A stretch of 64,000 nt of DNA from Hygrocybe punicea (lineage: Eukaryota > Basidiomycota > Agaricomycetes > Agaricales > Hygrophoraceae). The stretch is from NCBI GenBank assembly GCA_963556145.1, contig OY744472.1:4898001-4962000 (forward strand). Reading direction: 5' to 3'. A program made the position numbers and the translations under genes. Positions 1-10,501 of this stretch are shown here, one piece after another. How positions within the stretch are numbered: position 1 is the first letter of the stretch; each line of letters starts with the position of its first letter. Below the pieces are notes generated by a model. That model searched no databases. It saw only the letters and a program-made list of their open reading frames with translations, and had not been told where the DNA came from.

Positions 1-54
1 CCTGCTTGATCGTCTCATCCTAGCTCGATCCTTGCAGCCCTGGATTATACCCAA

Positions 55-460
55 TCTATGAAGCGTGACAGTCCATGGATATTGTGGTCGGTGTCACATG
101 TGGAACAAGGATTTAATTAGAGGGGAGCAGTCTATGGTATCGATATAGGCAAGTATTTAGTAATAATATAGGCGGCTAACAATGCAAGGAAGGATTGATT
201 GGGTTGTACATATGAAATCTAACTCGTCTTTGACACTTTACACCTTACTGCCTCCCTGAGTCCCTGCGTCTCTAAAATTCACTCCTTCCTGTGTTTCTGA
301 TAAAGACTCGTGGTCTATCAGGTTTTACGTATGCGTTAGCAAAGGGTTCTGAAATAAACTCAGGGACGAACAGAGCTGATAATCATGGCCCTTAACGACC
401 TCGGGTTTCTCGAGCTGTGCAAAGATTTTCTTCGCGAGGACTTTCCCGACTCGGAGCTCC
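55..460 (-). pseudogene. Duplicated GPI 3' end with an F-box gene tail (relic)
   Basis: This segment is a diverged copy of 18771-19185. Its minus strand still reads the last exons of glucose-6-phosphate isomerase: GKVLAKKI, AQLEKPEVVKGHD and, after the position of the last intron, the YQKHRKE-like end. On the plus strand, 55-125 matches the tail of the F-box fragment near 18771-18829, but the frame holds a TGA (GAAGCGTGACAG). Small deletions relative to the intact copy interrupt the GPI frame and the last intron. Beyond about 460 the match is lost. It is a dead segmental duplication of the F-box/GPI junction. Confidence 0.85.
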
Positions 461-612
461 AAAATGTCGGACCGCCGACAATTATGTCTAGTGGATATGT
501 CCACGCGCTTCAAACTCAGCTCCCTGACTTTGAAGTTGCTGCTCGGCGCATCAAATAATTATTTTGTGCATGTCATATTTCAATAAAATATATTTCAATA
601 AATTGTCACGCA

Positions 613-3395
613 ATGTCGTTCGCAATATCTTCCTTTCTGTGCAGGCAATGTGGCAATATCTTGAACCAGCCATCTATCAACAAGGGAACCGGTAATATAA
701 GAAACAAAAATCGTATACAGCAAACGGTCTTCAAGTTTTGTCAAATTTTCAATTGTCAATTGCTGACTTGAATTCGGTACAGTGTTCAAATCGTTCCTGT
801 CGCAATACTGTCTTCCATTCCGACCCTCTCGATTACGAAGCTGCACAAGCTATTATAGACGTTGCAAAAACCGATCCTACCTTTCTTCATCAGCTCTCCA
901 ATAATCCAGAGATGCGGACAATCTACAACACTGACCTCATTTCCAACACCACCCAACCGTCATTCTTTTCTCAAACCAACCAAAACCTGTCACTCTTTTC
1001 ACAAACCAACCAACCCCCATTCTTTTCCATTCCTATTTCCACTGAAACAACCTCAGCCCGAGAAGTGTTCACACCTTCGCTTGAACAACCAAAGGGCAAA
1101 ATAAACTGTGCTCGCGATACCTGTAGGACCGTCAAGGGAATAAGGACACAAGGACACAAGGACTGTACATACCTTCTATGCAAAAAATGTTGTCAAGAAT
1201 TTGCCCGTGACGCGATTGCCAAGGGAATCGACTGTACCGGCTGTCAGGAGCGAAAACATCGACTTGATTCTCCTCAGAATCCAACTCCAACTTCCATTTC
1301 CAGTTCGCAAGCAATCCAAAGCGGTCTGGCGGCAGAAATGACGGCCATTGGTAGACATGTTCCAATGCCGATGCCGCAGGTTCCAATGCCAATGTTTCCA
1401 ATGCTGCAGGTTCCAGTGCAGCAGGCCCAGGACATGGTGGGAACACAACAGCAAGTTGTTAATGATGGGAACCCAGACCATTATGGTGCACGCACCGTCG
1501 CAGCAACCCCAGACCCACCAAACCCTCCTCCATCCTTGCCACAACCGTCGCAAAGATCAAATTATGCTTTACCAATAGCCACCATGTGGCAGAAAGTTAC
1601 GCCAGATTGGTTAGAAGCACGTCAGGTCGCTGCAAGGGAGGATGACCGACGCACCAATGTGAAACAAGCTACACTAGAATCGCGTCAACAAAAGATGATG
1701 CAAGTCAATGCGATATTGTGGTTTGAGGTATACCATCTTAATTTTCAGGCTGCGAGACTTTTTCTGATGCGTTCAACCTAGGAGAGCCAAGAGCCCATTG
1801 TGCTTCCATTGCATGTCGACACCTACCCAGACTTTCGAATTGGGGACCACCCAGAGCTGGTAGAAGTGTTAGCTCTGCAAAAGAATACGAGGGTTGAGAC
1901 TTACAATAGGTTTGAAAGCCGTTGGGAATTGCACACTCTCAATTCTGTCCGTCAAGTGGAGACCGGTGAAACAGTGCTTTTTCGGAAGCTCCCTGCAGGT
2001 ATATCGGGCCCTCGTCTGCAAAACTGCCCTGGACTGGCGGTGGAGATCAACCGTCTCAATGGCATAATGAACAGGAAACGTACCCGAGGAGGCTTACCAG
2101 AATCCAACCATTTCAACATCAGTCCGAAGGTTGCGAAAAATCCACGTGTCTCTGCAAATACTTGGGCCCGGGAAAATACAAAATCTCCTATTTCCACGAT
2201 AAGTCCCACCAAGAAAGCGATAGCAAGGACGTCTCCTGTGACCTTATCGAGGGCGACCACACTAGAAGTATCGAGGACGACCACACCAGAAGTAAATGTA
2301 AACAGTGGGGGGTTACATACCATTGGACCTCTACAGAATAGCGTTGGGCTCGGTGATCGTCCATGGGTGGGCCAATATCTGCGTGGTGGTGAAAGAGCAT
2401 GGCCGACAACTTTCTTTACCGAGGACGTAATTGATGGTTTCCACCGGATTGAAGAACTGCGAGCACAACGTTTACCAAAGTACTATCATAACACTGCATT
2501 CGAACTGGTTTTCGCACTACAGTACCGCAGGTCAACTTTCCACAAACATTACAAGCTTTATAAGGAAAACTCTCACCTCGCGTTGAAATATGCCGCATTG
2601 AAAAGACCGTGGGCTGAATTCGTCGCAGAAGCATCGAACGACAAAATCACCATTTCTGAAATGGACGATCCAAGCTCGGAGTCCAGCATTGAAGAATCCA
2701 CGGCAGAAGATAATTGCCAATATTGTGGTGAAGCATTACCCAAAAATCCGTCTGCCACCCTCGAGAGACTATGGATGGAGTTGAATACTGGCATACCAGA
2801 TATAGAACGGGAGGTGGCTGCATATTGCAAACAGCACGTTTTTGAAACAACTATTCTCCCGGACGCTGTTGAACAAAAATGGCCGCAGACGATCAATTTC
2901 AAAGATCTGGGGGAAAGGGTGGTGGGACTGCAATATGCGCTTGAGGAGGTCATCGACAACCCAGAAGATAGCGTGTTCTTCCAGCATTTGAAGAGTTTGG
3001 TCCAATCCATTGGGAAAGACCGTGCACTCGGAGTGGCGGGGGGATCTGAATTCGAAGACAAGTATGGACGTGGCACAGGATAGTAAGTCTCCGATATATC
3101 TTGATTGATTTCACTTACCAATATCCAAAGCTATGGTGAACTGGGGTGCGCTATAATATCTGCAGTGCTGCGGGACTTGTTTCCTGTATCAGAAGAAGAT
3201 ACGATTAATACCGTCCCAAGACGCGATTTTATTGACCGTGTTCTGGTTCCGGAAACAGCTGTCTTGCTCATCACTGAAGATCTGGATGTAGACGACGAAA
3301 TGGCCATGGAAATCCTCGTAAAAAGTGCAGCTTATGGAATTCAACAGTTTCCAATTGACAAAGGTTCCACTAGTGATGGTGGGCAGATGAATTAG
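613..3395 (+). CDS. RTC4-like domain protein with N-terminal cysteine cluster
   Basis: I propose four exons (613-691, 736-1727, 1782-3082, 3131-3395) joined by introns of 44, 54 and 48 bp; all phases agree and give about 878 aa. The C-terminal third (about residues 665-878) resembles the RTC4-like domain: it starts at CQYCGEALP, has a CKQHVFE motif, WPQTINFKDLGERV, GYYGELG across the last splice, and ends with RDFIDRVLVPETAVLLITED. About residues 149-203 form a cysteine-rich cluster (CARDTC, CKKCC, CTGC) that could bind metal. Between them lies a disordered Pro/Met/Gln- and Ser/Thr-rich stretch. Yeast Rtc4 is linked genetically to telomere capping; the role of the expanded basidiomycete family is unknown. 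The first exon and start codon are the least certain parts. Confidence 0.8.
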
Positions 3396-3645
3396 AATCT
3401 GTTGGAAAGAAGGAAAGGAAAGGGCTACACACCTGTGCCTGATCCGAGTTGAACATTGAACGATGATGAAGGAGAGAACAAGGACTGCATCTCCTTGGAA
3501 ACTGATACCCAAGACTCGAAAAAAATTGCAAAAAAAAAGCCAACTACCCACCTTCGTTTAGAATCACTTGGTACTCTACTTCCCTTTTAATATAAACTAA
3601 TTTCATTTCGTGCAAACCAAGCGTCCAAATTGAAAGAGATTGCGC
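3396..3645. other. 3' flank of the RTC4-like gene
   Basis: This A-rich sequence holds no convincing gene. It probably contains the transcript end of the RTC4-like gene and runs up to the target site of the LTR element. Confidence 0.5.
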
Positions 3646-3649
3646 GCGA

Positions 3650-4578
3650 TGTAGATGCGGGTTCTTGGTGGCTTCGGAACTATATAAAGAAATAATATAA
3701 AGATCCTAACCTGTGGGTGTCAGCGTAGAAGTGACTGGATAATTCAGTGTCGGGAATAGTAGTAAAAGGAAGTGAAAGTGAAATAAAAGTAAAGCCGCCG
3801 CATAAACGGGACTAATAACGACGAATCCGGCGATGAACGGGGTGAAAATGGATAAATGACGATGAACCCGATGGTGAACGGACTGAAAACGAATGAACCC
3901 GACGATGCCGACGATGTCGGGTACGACGGGTCGGGTCGGGTCGGGTCGGAAACGATGAATGAATATACGGGAACAATGAGGAAGACAACGAAGTAAACTA
4001 TAAAAAGGCTAAGGAACTACGTGGACGAGCATTTGAAGGGATTTAAACGATTCTGACTATGAGGGAAACGGGGACTAAGGGTATCTTATTTTGTACGGTC
4101 GTCGGGGACCGTTTTTATAGTACATGAGTGTGTAGCTACTTTCGGACATGTCTACTTCGGCCGATAGAAACTACAAAGAAACACTGGAATGGGGAAGTGG
4201 AAAGGGGGGTTGCAAAGCAACGAAGACAGGAAAGTGGAGGGGAAAACGAATATCCATGAAAAAGATTGGAAAAGTCCTACATATCTCCGAAAGGACGAGG
4301 GGATGCATAAATAAGGTAAATCCGAAGTCGGGGATTGAGTCCGAAGAGATCCATCTCCTGGAATTGGAACTCCGAGGCGTTTGAGGCTGACGGATTTAGC
4401 CCAAAAGCGGCCGTCACAAAGCGGCATGTGTCGGGTTACATCGGTCACGTCGGGTCACGTCACGTCGGGTTACGTCGGGTTACGTCGGGTTCGAATGCAA
4501 GTCGAATGGCGGCATCGGGTTGGTCCGGATTCGTGATATATCGATGATACGGACTCAGAGGGACGTCGACCCTCTACA
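3650..4578 (-). repeat. 3' LTR of copy 1
   Basis: This 929-bp repeat matches 8257-9185 at a fixed offset of 4607. Its element-sense start carries a short inverted repeat, GAGGG and CCCTC around GTCGAC. A TATAAAA-like motif occurs near 4105-4121 on the minus strand. Confidence 0.92.
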
Positions 4579-5224
4579 TCTCCAGGGTACTTTAAATAAA
4601 GACCATCCCTGGTCGATACTTCGTGGACTTGGGACTCGGATGTGTGAGATGAGGCCGACGTGCTGGTCATGGAATTGGGCTCGACGGGACGAGGCGGGTT
4701 GTGGACAATGCAAAGGGGGAGAGCGGATGGTGACTAGCGGAACTCGATGGACGGTCGGAGGCTGAGAGCGGCGAATGGGGAACAAAATGAGTGAAGCCGG
4801 TGTCGAGGAAAGGGAAACAAAATACATAGAACCGGGGAAAAGGGAACTGAGCGGAAATAAAAAAAGAGATGGAAAGCTACAAAAACGGGACAAACGGGGA
4901 GTGGAAACGCAAAATAGATGAGAAAATAAATAAATGTTGGGTATCGGAAAGAGGGGACACGATAGAAATCAAGTCGGGATAAAACTAAACGTGAAATGGG
5001 ATCGAGGGTGGGTGACAGAAATAACAAAGGCATGAGCGGAAACTCGTAGGGCATAAGCGGAAACAACATAAAGCGAAAGCGGATGACAAAAACGGTTGTA
5101 GTCGGGTCGGGTTAGGGTCGGCCGCTTCGGTGGCTGTGTCAACGGGTGGCGGAAACGGTGGCATCGGCTGTGGAAAGGCTTGGTGACATGGGCATAGAAA
5201 TACAATGACGACGGTGAACATGAT

Positions 5225-5405
5225 ATGACGACGGCGGAGGTTCGATACGATATGACGACAACGGAGGTTCGATGGACGATGACGGAGGTTCGATGGACGA
5301 CGGCGGAGGTTCGATACGATATGACGACAACGGAGGTTCAATGGACGATGGCGGAGGTTCGATAGACGATGGCGGAGGTTCGATAGACGATGGCGGAGGT
5401 TCGAT
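5225..5405. repeat. Short tandem repeat GGAGGTTCGAT
   Basis: About nine head-to-tail copies of a 21-30 bp unit built on CGGAGGTTCGATxxGACGA lie inside the LTR element. The unit varies in its 3' half (ACGATATGACGACAA or GGACGATG). Confidence 0.85.
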
Positions 5406-5688
5406 ATGTCAATACTAATATGGGGGCGATAATCAACGGCTGTGATATCAGCCTCATACTAGGCGGTTCAGCACCGGCTTGGACCCGTGGGGAAGCATTC
5501 TCCCCCATGGAACTGAAATATAAAGTCAGGTGGGTTGGGAATCGAAGCCGAGACAGGGAACGTTGTGTCTGGGTCGAAACGGTGGCGGAAATGGTGGGTC
5601 ATGGAAAGCGGAGAGCGATGTCAATGGGTGGAATGCGGGTGCGTGAGCGGATGAGTCGGGTGCGTGGGGAATGAGTGAAGCGGTGCAT

Positions 5689-5790
5689 TGGGTTCGTAAG
5701 CGGGTGCGGCGGGTTCGTAAGCGGGTGCGGCGGGTTCGTAAACGGGTTCGCTGGGTGCGACGGATTCATAAGCGGGTGTGTCGAGTACGT
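5689..5790. repeat. 18-bp tandem repeat GGTTCGTAAGCGGGTGCG
   Basis: Several copies of an 18-bp unit with GGTTCGTAAGCGGGTGCG as core follow each other inside the LTR element. They decay toward the right. Confidence 0.8.
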
Positions 5791-6239
5791 CGGGTGTATT
5801 ATGCGGGTGTCGGGCGTGTCAGGAACGAGTGTATTTCTTTTTATCTTTCTTTTATCTCTGACGTTTTTCTTTCTTTTTATTTATTTAATCTATTTATGTA
5901 TATATTTCTTATGCCGATGGACGGTGAGGGGTTTTCGTAGGGTCGGGTTCGGTGGGTATGGGGGTGCGAAGGTGTTGGGTACGGGATGTGAAACCGGAAC
6001 CGGAACCTCATGCTCGAATTGAGCCGGAACCGGAACCGGATGCCGCGGAATCGTTGGGAACGCGTCCGGGTTCGTAGTCGGGTGGTGTGATGCGAGTCGC
6101 GGATCCGGAACCGGAAGCCGATGTAGCGGATTGGTCGAGAACGGGTGGTCGGGTGTGGGGACTAGACACGGGTGTCGGTTCTGCGGCGGGTTCGTACAGT
6201 GATAACGTTGGGCTCTGTTAGATCGCAGACGGGTGCGGC

Positions 6240-7560
6240 GGGTCACGGGCGTTCAGGCGTGCTTCGGGTGCCGTCGACACGTTTTTGGGACGTTCCTGGT
6301 GGTGGATCCGACAACGGAGGCGTTTTGACGGGCGGAGGGACTCGTCTTTGGGGCGACGGAGGCGACTGTGGGACTGCGTGGGGTCGAGGGAGCGGGGAAC
6401 GTGTGGTCCGGTGTGGCGGTATGGCATAGGGCGACGTAGGGCGACGGAGGCGGATGACGTGGGCGGATAAGAGGGAACGTGGGATTGCGTGACGTGGATC
6501 GTGGTTTCGTGAGGTCGTTCGAGGATGGCGAGAGGTCGAGGAGGCAGCAACGGGTGGTCGATGTCGGGGGACGGAGGCGGATGACGTGGGCGGATGAGAC
6601 GACGTGGACTGGGAGATAGATTGGAGGTGATACGGGTGGCGTTTCGTGTACTTTCGTGGCGGATATGCGTGGGGATTTGACAACGATGCGTCGGGTCGTG
6701 GAACGGGTTTGAGCGGCGTGTGGTCACGGTTTCGCGGGCGTAACCCAACGGGGGCTTTGTTTGGGCTCGCGAAGGGACTTGAAGGACGTCGTGGGGTTGG
6801 TCGAGGGCGTAGGTGGTCGAAGGGGAGTGGACGAGGACGGGGACGGCTGGGAAGTCGGGGTCGACGGGGAGTGACGTGGCAGCTTGCGTGGGACCACGAG
6901 GGACGGGGGCGGACGTGTTTGGGACAGTAGGGAGCCATGTCGAGGTGCGGAGGCGTGAACGTGGGTGTGGTAGTGGTCGTACGCGGTGGTCGTTGGTCCT
7001 GGATGAGAGAACGCGGTGGTAGGCCGTTGGGTGACGTGGCATGGCGTTGGAAGCTCTAATATAACGGGGACAGCTTGTAGGGGTTTGCGAGGGCGATGTG
7101 GGGTGCTGGGAACTAGTGGGAAGCAGCGGGTGGTCCAACGAGGACGTGAGCGGCCGGGGATGTCGAGTTACGGGGGCACGAGGAAGTATGACGTGGCAAC
7201 GCGTGAGGCGTCGATGACGGCGAGGACGGCTGGTACGGACTTGCGAGGGACGCTGTAGGGTTGTGGGAGGTTGTACGAAGCGGGGGATGATCCAACGAGG
7301 ACGTGAGCGGCCGGGGATGTCGAGTATGATGACGTGGCAACACGTGAGGGGTCGATGACGGCGAGGATGGCTCGTGAGAGCTCGCAAGGGGCGTCGTAGG
7401 GCCATAGGAAGCGGTACGAGGCGACGGGGAGGTCCAACGACGGCGTGAGCGGCCGGAGATGTCGACTTGGCTGGGGCACGAAGCCGGGTGACGTGGCACG
7501 GTGTGGGGCATCGATAACGGCGAAGATGGCTTGTGAGGCTCGCGAATGGCGTCGTGGGGC
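6240..7560. repeat. Internal array of roughly 160-180 bp units in copy 1
   Basis: Recurrent blocks such as GTCCAACGAGGACGTGAGCG, GATGTCGAG, GACGTGGCA and a GCGAGG...GTCGTGGGG segment return about every 160-180 bp. The same blocks occur in decayed form at about 51800-52860 and, in opposite orientation, at about 62080-62904. The array is open on the element-sense strand over 6218-7729. Confidence 0.75.
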
Positions 7561-8237
7561 TGTAGCTCAGTGTTGAGGGCTCGAACGCGGGGGCTGCTCG
7601 CATGAACTCGTGAAGGGCGCTGACGTGGTTTTGCTGGTAACTTCGTGGGCTCAGACGATGGGGGGGTCTGTAAGGGCTTGTATCCGGTGACAAGTGCGAG
7701 TTCGTAGACGCGAGCGGCTGGGGGTACACAGGCTAAACCCGTTGCACGGAGATCCGTCTGTTCCAAGTTGTGAGTGACGCGTGAGTGCCGTTGGGCGAGT
7801 CGATGTTTTGGGGCTTTCCGGTCGCGGTTTTTCGACGGGTATCGGTGGGGATTGGGATTCCGAGCGTGTTGGAGGTCTATAAACGATTGTGGACGGTGGA
7901 TGTGACGAAGTTCGAGTCGAAAACGAGAGTGTTGGATCGTGGCTGTGCAAGTTTCTCAAAGCGGTAAACGGCCGTTGGGTCGGCCGCGCAAGAGCGGGTT
8001 CGAAGTTGTACGTGATACTAGACAATCGTAGTCGTTAAAGAAGAGAAAATATTATGAGAATCAAACCCAAATGATAGTGTGGCAGTTGGCGATTGGATTG
8101 TCGAGGCATCGGATGTCGGATGTAAAGAGGTTGGGTAACGGGAGTCGGATGTGTAGAGTGCTGTGGCAAGGGTTATTTCGAGATGACGAAAGGAAAGTGT
8201 AGGGTTATGGAATGAATGAATGATGACACTGAATTAT

Positions 8238-8254
8238 CCTCGCGGTGGGCTCCA
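8238..8254 (-). promoter_or_regulatory. Primer-binding site of copy 1
   Basis: On the minus strand the sequence TGGAGCCCACCGCGAGG begins two bases after the end of the 5' LTR. It starts with TGG, the complement of a tRNA CCA end. Copies 2 and 3 have the same site at the same distance, with one CG-to-CA change in copy 2. Confidence 0.8.
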
Positions 8255-8256
8255 GA

Positions 8257-9185
8257 TGTAGATGCGGGTTCTTGGTGGCTTCGGAACTATATAAAGAAAT
8301 AATATAAAGATCCTAACCTGTGGGTGTCAGCGTAGAAGTGACTGGATAATTCAGTGTCGGGAATAGTAGTAAAAGGAAGTGAAAGTGAAATAAAAGTAAA
8401 GCCGCCGCATAAACGGGACTAATAACGACGAATCCGGCGATGAACGGGGTGAAAATGGATAAATGACGATGAACCCGATGGTGAACGGACTGAAAACGAA
8501 TGAACCCGACGATGCCGACGATGTCGGGTACGACGGGTCGGGTCGGGTCGGGTCGGAAACGATGAATGAATATACGGGAACAATGAGGAAGACAACGAAG
8601 TAAACTATAAAAAGGCTAAGGAACTACGTGGACGAGCATTTGAAGGGATTTAAACGATTCTGACTATGAGGGAAACGGGGACTAAGGGTATCTTATTTTG
8701 TACGGTCGTCGGGGACCGTTTTTATAGTACATGAGTGTGTAGCTACTTTCGGACATGTCTACTTCGGCCGATAGAAACTACAAAGAAACACTGGAATGGG
8801 GAAGTGGAAAGGGGGGTTGCAAAGCAACGAAGACAGGAAAGTGGAGGGGAAAACGAATATCCATGAAAAAGATTGGAAAAGTCCTACATATCTCCGAAAG
8901 GACGAGGGGATGCATAAATAAGGTAAATCCGAAGTCGGGGATTGAGTCCGAAGAGATCCATCTCCTGGAATTGGAACTCCGAGGCGTTTGAGGCTGACGG
9001 ATTTAGCCCAAAAGCGGCCGTCACAAAGCGGCATGTGTCGGGTTACATCGGTCACGTCGGGTCACGTCACGTCGGGTTACGTCGGGTTACGTCGGGTTCG
9101 AATGCAAGTCGAATGGCGGCATCGGGTTGGTCCGGATTCGTGATATATCGATGATACGGACTCAGAGGGACGTCGACCCTCTACA
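8257..9185 (-). repeat. 5' LTR of copy 1
   Basis: This 929-bp LTR is identical on reading to 3650-4578. It is followed by the GCGA target duplication at 9186-9189. Confidence 0.92.
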
Positions 9186-9224
9186 GCGACATTGGGGAGG
9201 AGAACAAAAGTGGCGCCACTGTTT

Positions 9225-9345
9225 GCACATATTGTGCGAAATCAAGTAAGTCGCGCAACAAAATCGAGCGCACGCAAATTGACTTACAAAATGAGCGCAA
9301 CAAAGGTTTGAGTGCAACAAAACTTAAGCGCAAATAGTGAGACGG
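9225..9345 (+). repeat. Cluster of GCGCAA motifs
   Basis: At least five copies of GCGCAAC/GCGCAAA-like motifs (CGCGCAAC, GAGCGCACGCAA, GAGCGCAAC, AAGCGCAAA) lie within 120 bp. A richer cluster of the reverse complement (TTTGCGCGC) is at 12304-12500. The two clusters face each other across the BTB and unknown gene pair. Confidence 0.7.
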
Positions 9346-9379
9346 TGCACAATGTTATAGAATTTGAGAACTAAATCAA

Positions 9380-10398
9380 TCAAACAGTACATTTAGTACG
9401 CATAGAAGCCCTTATTGGCTCGTCCGTTTGCAAATCCATAATTTCCTTCACAGCTTCGTTGACGAAAGAGCCCTCCTTCTCAAAAACTTTCTTAGCCTTT
9501 ACCCATTCGATTGAGCTCCGTTGGCACCCATCGCACATCCCCGGGATCATTACAGTTTCGAATCCTGCCAGTATCTCGCTTTCGGTGAGTGCGGCATCGG
9601 GATGAAGAAGTTGTTTAGCAAGTCCATGCCACCACTCGTTTGTCCATGACTTGCTGCAAGTATTACGACTGCCGCATAGTGGGTCATTCACCGTGTCCGG
9701 GACGAAAAACGCAATACTTCGACGGTGGTCATCAATGTTGGCCTTCGTTTTCATTAGGATGTGGTAGAACGAGAGGCCAATCCATTGCGTGTCGATTATA
9801 CGAAGCTGAGTAACCGGGATTGTAATCAGTTGGCGAAAAGCAGGCTCGACCCATTCATCAATGCGGTATAGTCGGGCCAAGTAAAGTTGGATCGCTGGAG
9901 TAAATTCAGGGAGTTTTGGTAATTGTGCTAATGCAAATTCTTCCCCATCCGAAATCTCCAGAAACACGGACATCTTCAAGATGGATGACAGAGATTCGAC
10001 GGTGAGGTTCTTTTCGGAATGTCTGCCAGAATGGTATGTTCATATTCAGAAACAAAAGTTAGCTGCACTTACCCACCAAATAGATACATTAGGAGGGCGT
10101 CGAAATCATCTCGGGATACATGCAACATGACGGGATTTTCATCGGTTGTCCCTTCAAGAGTGGGATTCGTGTTGTCGCGAGGTAAAGAGAACAGGGTTTC
10201 AAACACTTTTGATCGCATCGCTAACAAACTCTTAGGAAGGCAGTAGAGGGTTCCTTGCGGACTAGCAGGCAACTAGAAAGGGGGGGGGGTCAATTTCGGA
10301 TGACGACAAAGTTGCGATTGGCGAACCTCAATAATAATGGACCCGTCTTCAAGGTAGAAGGTGGGGTGCCGCCGACTACCCATGGAAACATGTTGCAT
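9380..10398 (-). CDS. BTB/POZ domain protein (Agaricomycete type)
   Basis: Three exons (10398-10327, 10272-10073, 10022-9380) with consistent phases give about 304 aa. The N-terminal BTB fold shows YLEDGSIIIE, the LPKSLLAMRSKVFETLFSLP helix region and DENPVMLHVSRDDFDALLMY, typical of the protein-interaction domain in large Agaricomycete BTB families. The C-terminal half has the family's extension: LPKLPEFTPAIQLYLARLYR, FFVPDTVNDPLC, SWTNEWWHGLAKQLLHPD and GMCDGCQRSS. BTB proteins often act as adaptors, for example in cullin-3 ligases, but nothing here identifies a partner. An alternative start lies five codons in (10383). The gene is head-to-head with the one starting at 10502, about 103 bp away, so the two may share a promoter. 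Confidence 0.88.
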
Positions 10399-10501
10399 GT
10401 ATGCCAGATTTGTTGGACCCTGTGATGATGTGAAGCGAAGTGATATTGGCAAGCGAATAGTTATTACAACCGTTTTTCCAGTTCAACTACAAACTATAGC
10501 T

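Larger units (their letters stand above)
3650..9185 (-). mobile_element. Non-autonomous LTR retrotransposon, copy 1 (young)
   Basis: Two 929-bp direct repeats, with no difference seen on reading, bound a 3.7 kb interior. Each LTR runs from TG to CA (TGTAG...CTACA). A 4-bp target duplication GCGA lies at 3646-3649 and 9186-9189. A 17-nt primer-binding site starts with TGG two bases inside the right-hand LTR when read on the minus strand, which sets the element's orientation: 5' LTR 8257-9185, 3' LTR 3650-4578. The interior shows no gag, protease, reverse transcriptase, RNase H or integrase in any frame. Instead it is rich in tandem repeats. The longest ORF in element sense is 6218-7729 (503 codons, Pro/Ser/Arg/His-rich), which may be only a stop-free repeat. 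Identical LTRs imply recent insertion, and mobility would need enzymes from another element. Confidence 0.9.

Noticed and set aside
4148..4384. Identical 78-codon ORFs at 4148-4384 and 8755-8991
   Set aside because: They lie in the two LTRs and are identical only because the LTRs are. They run against element sense and show no coding character.
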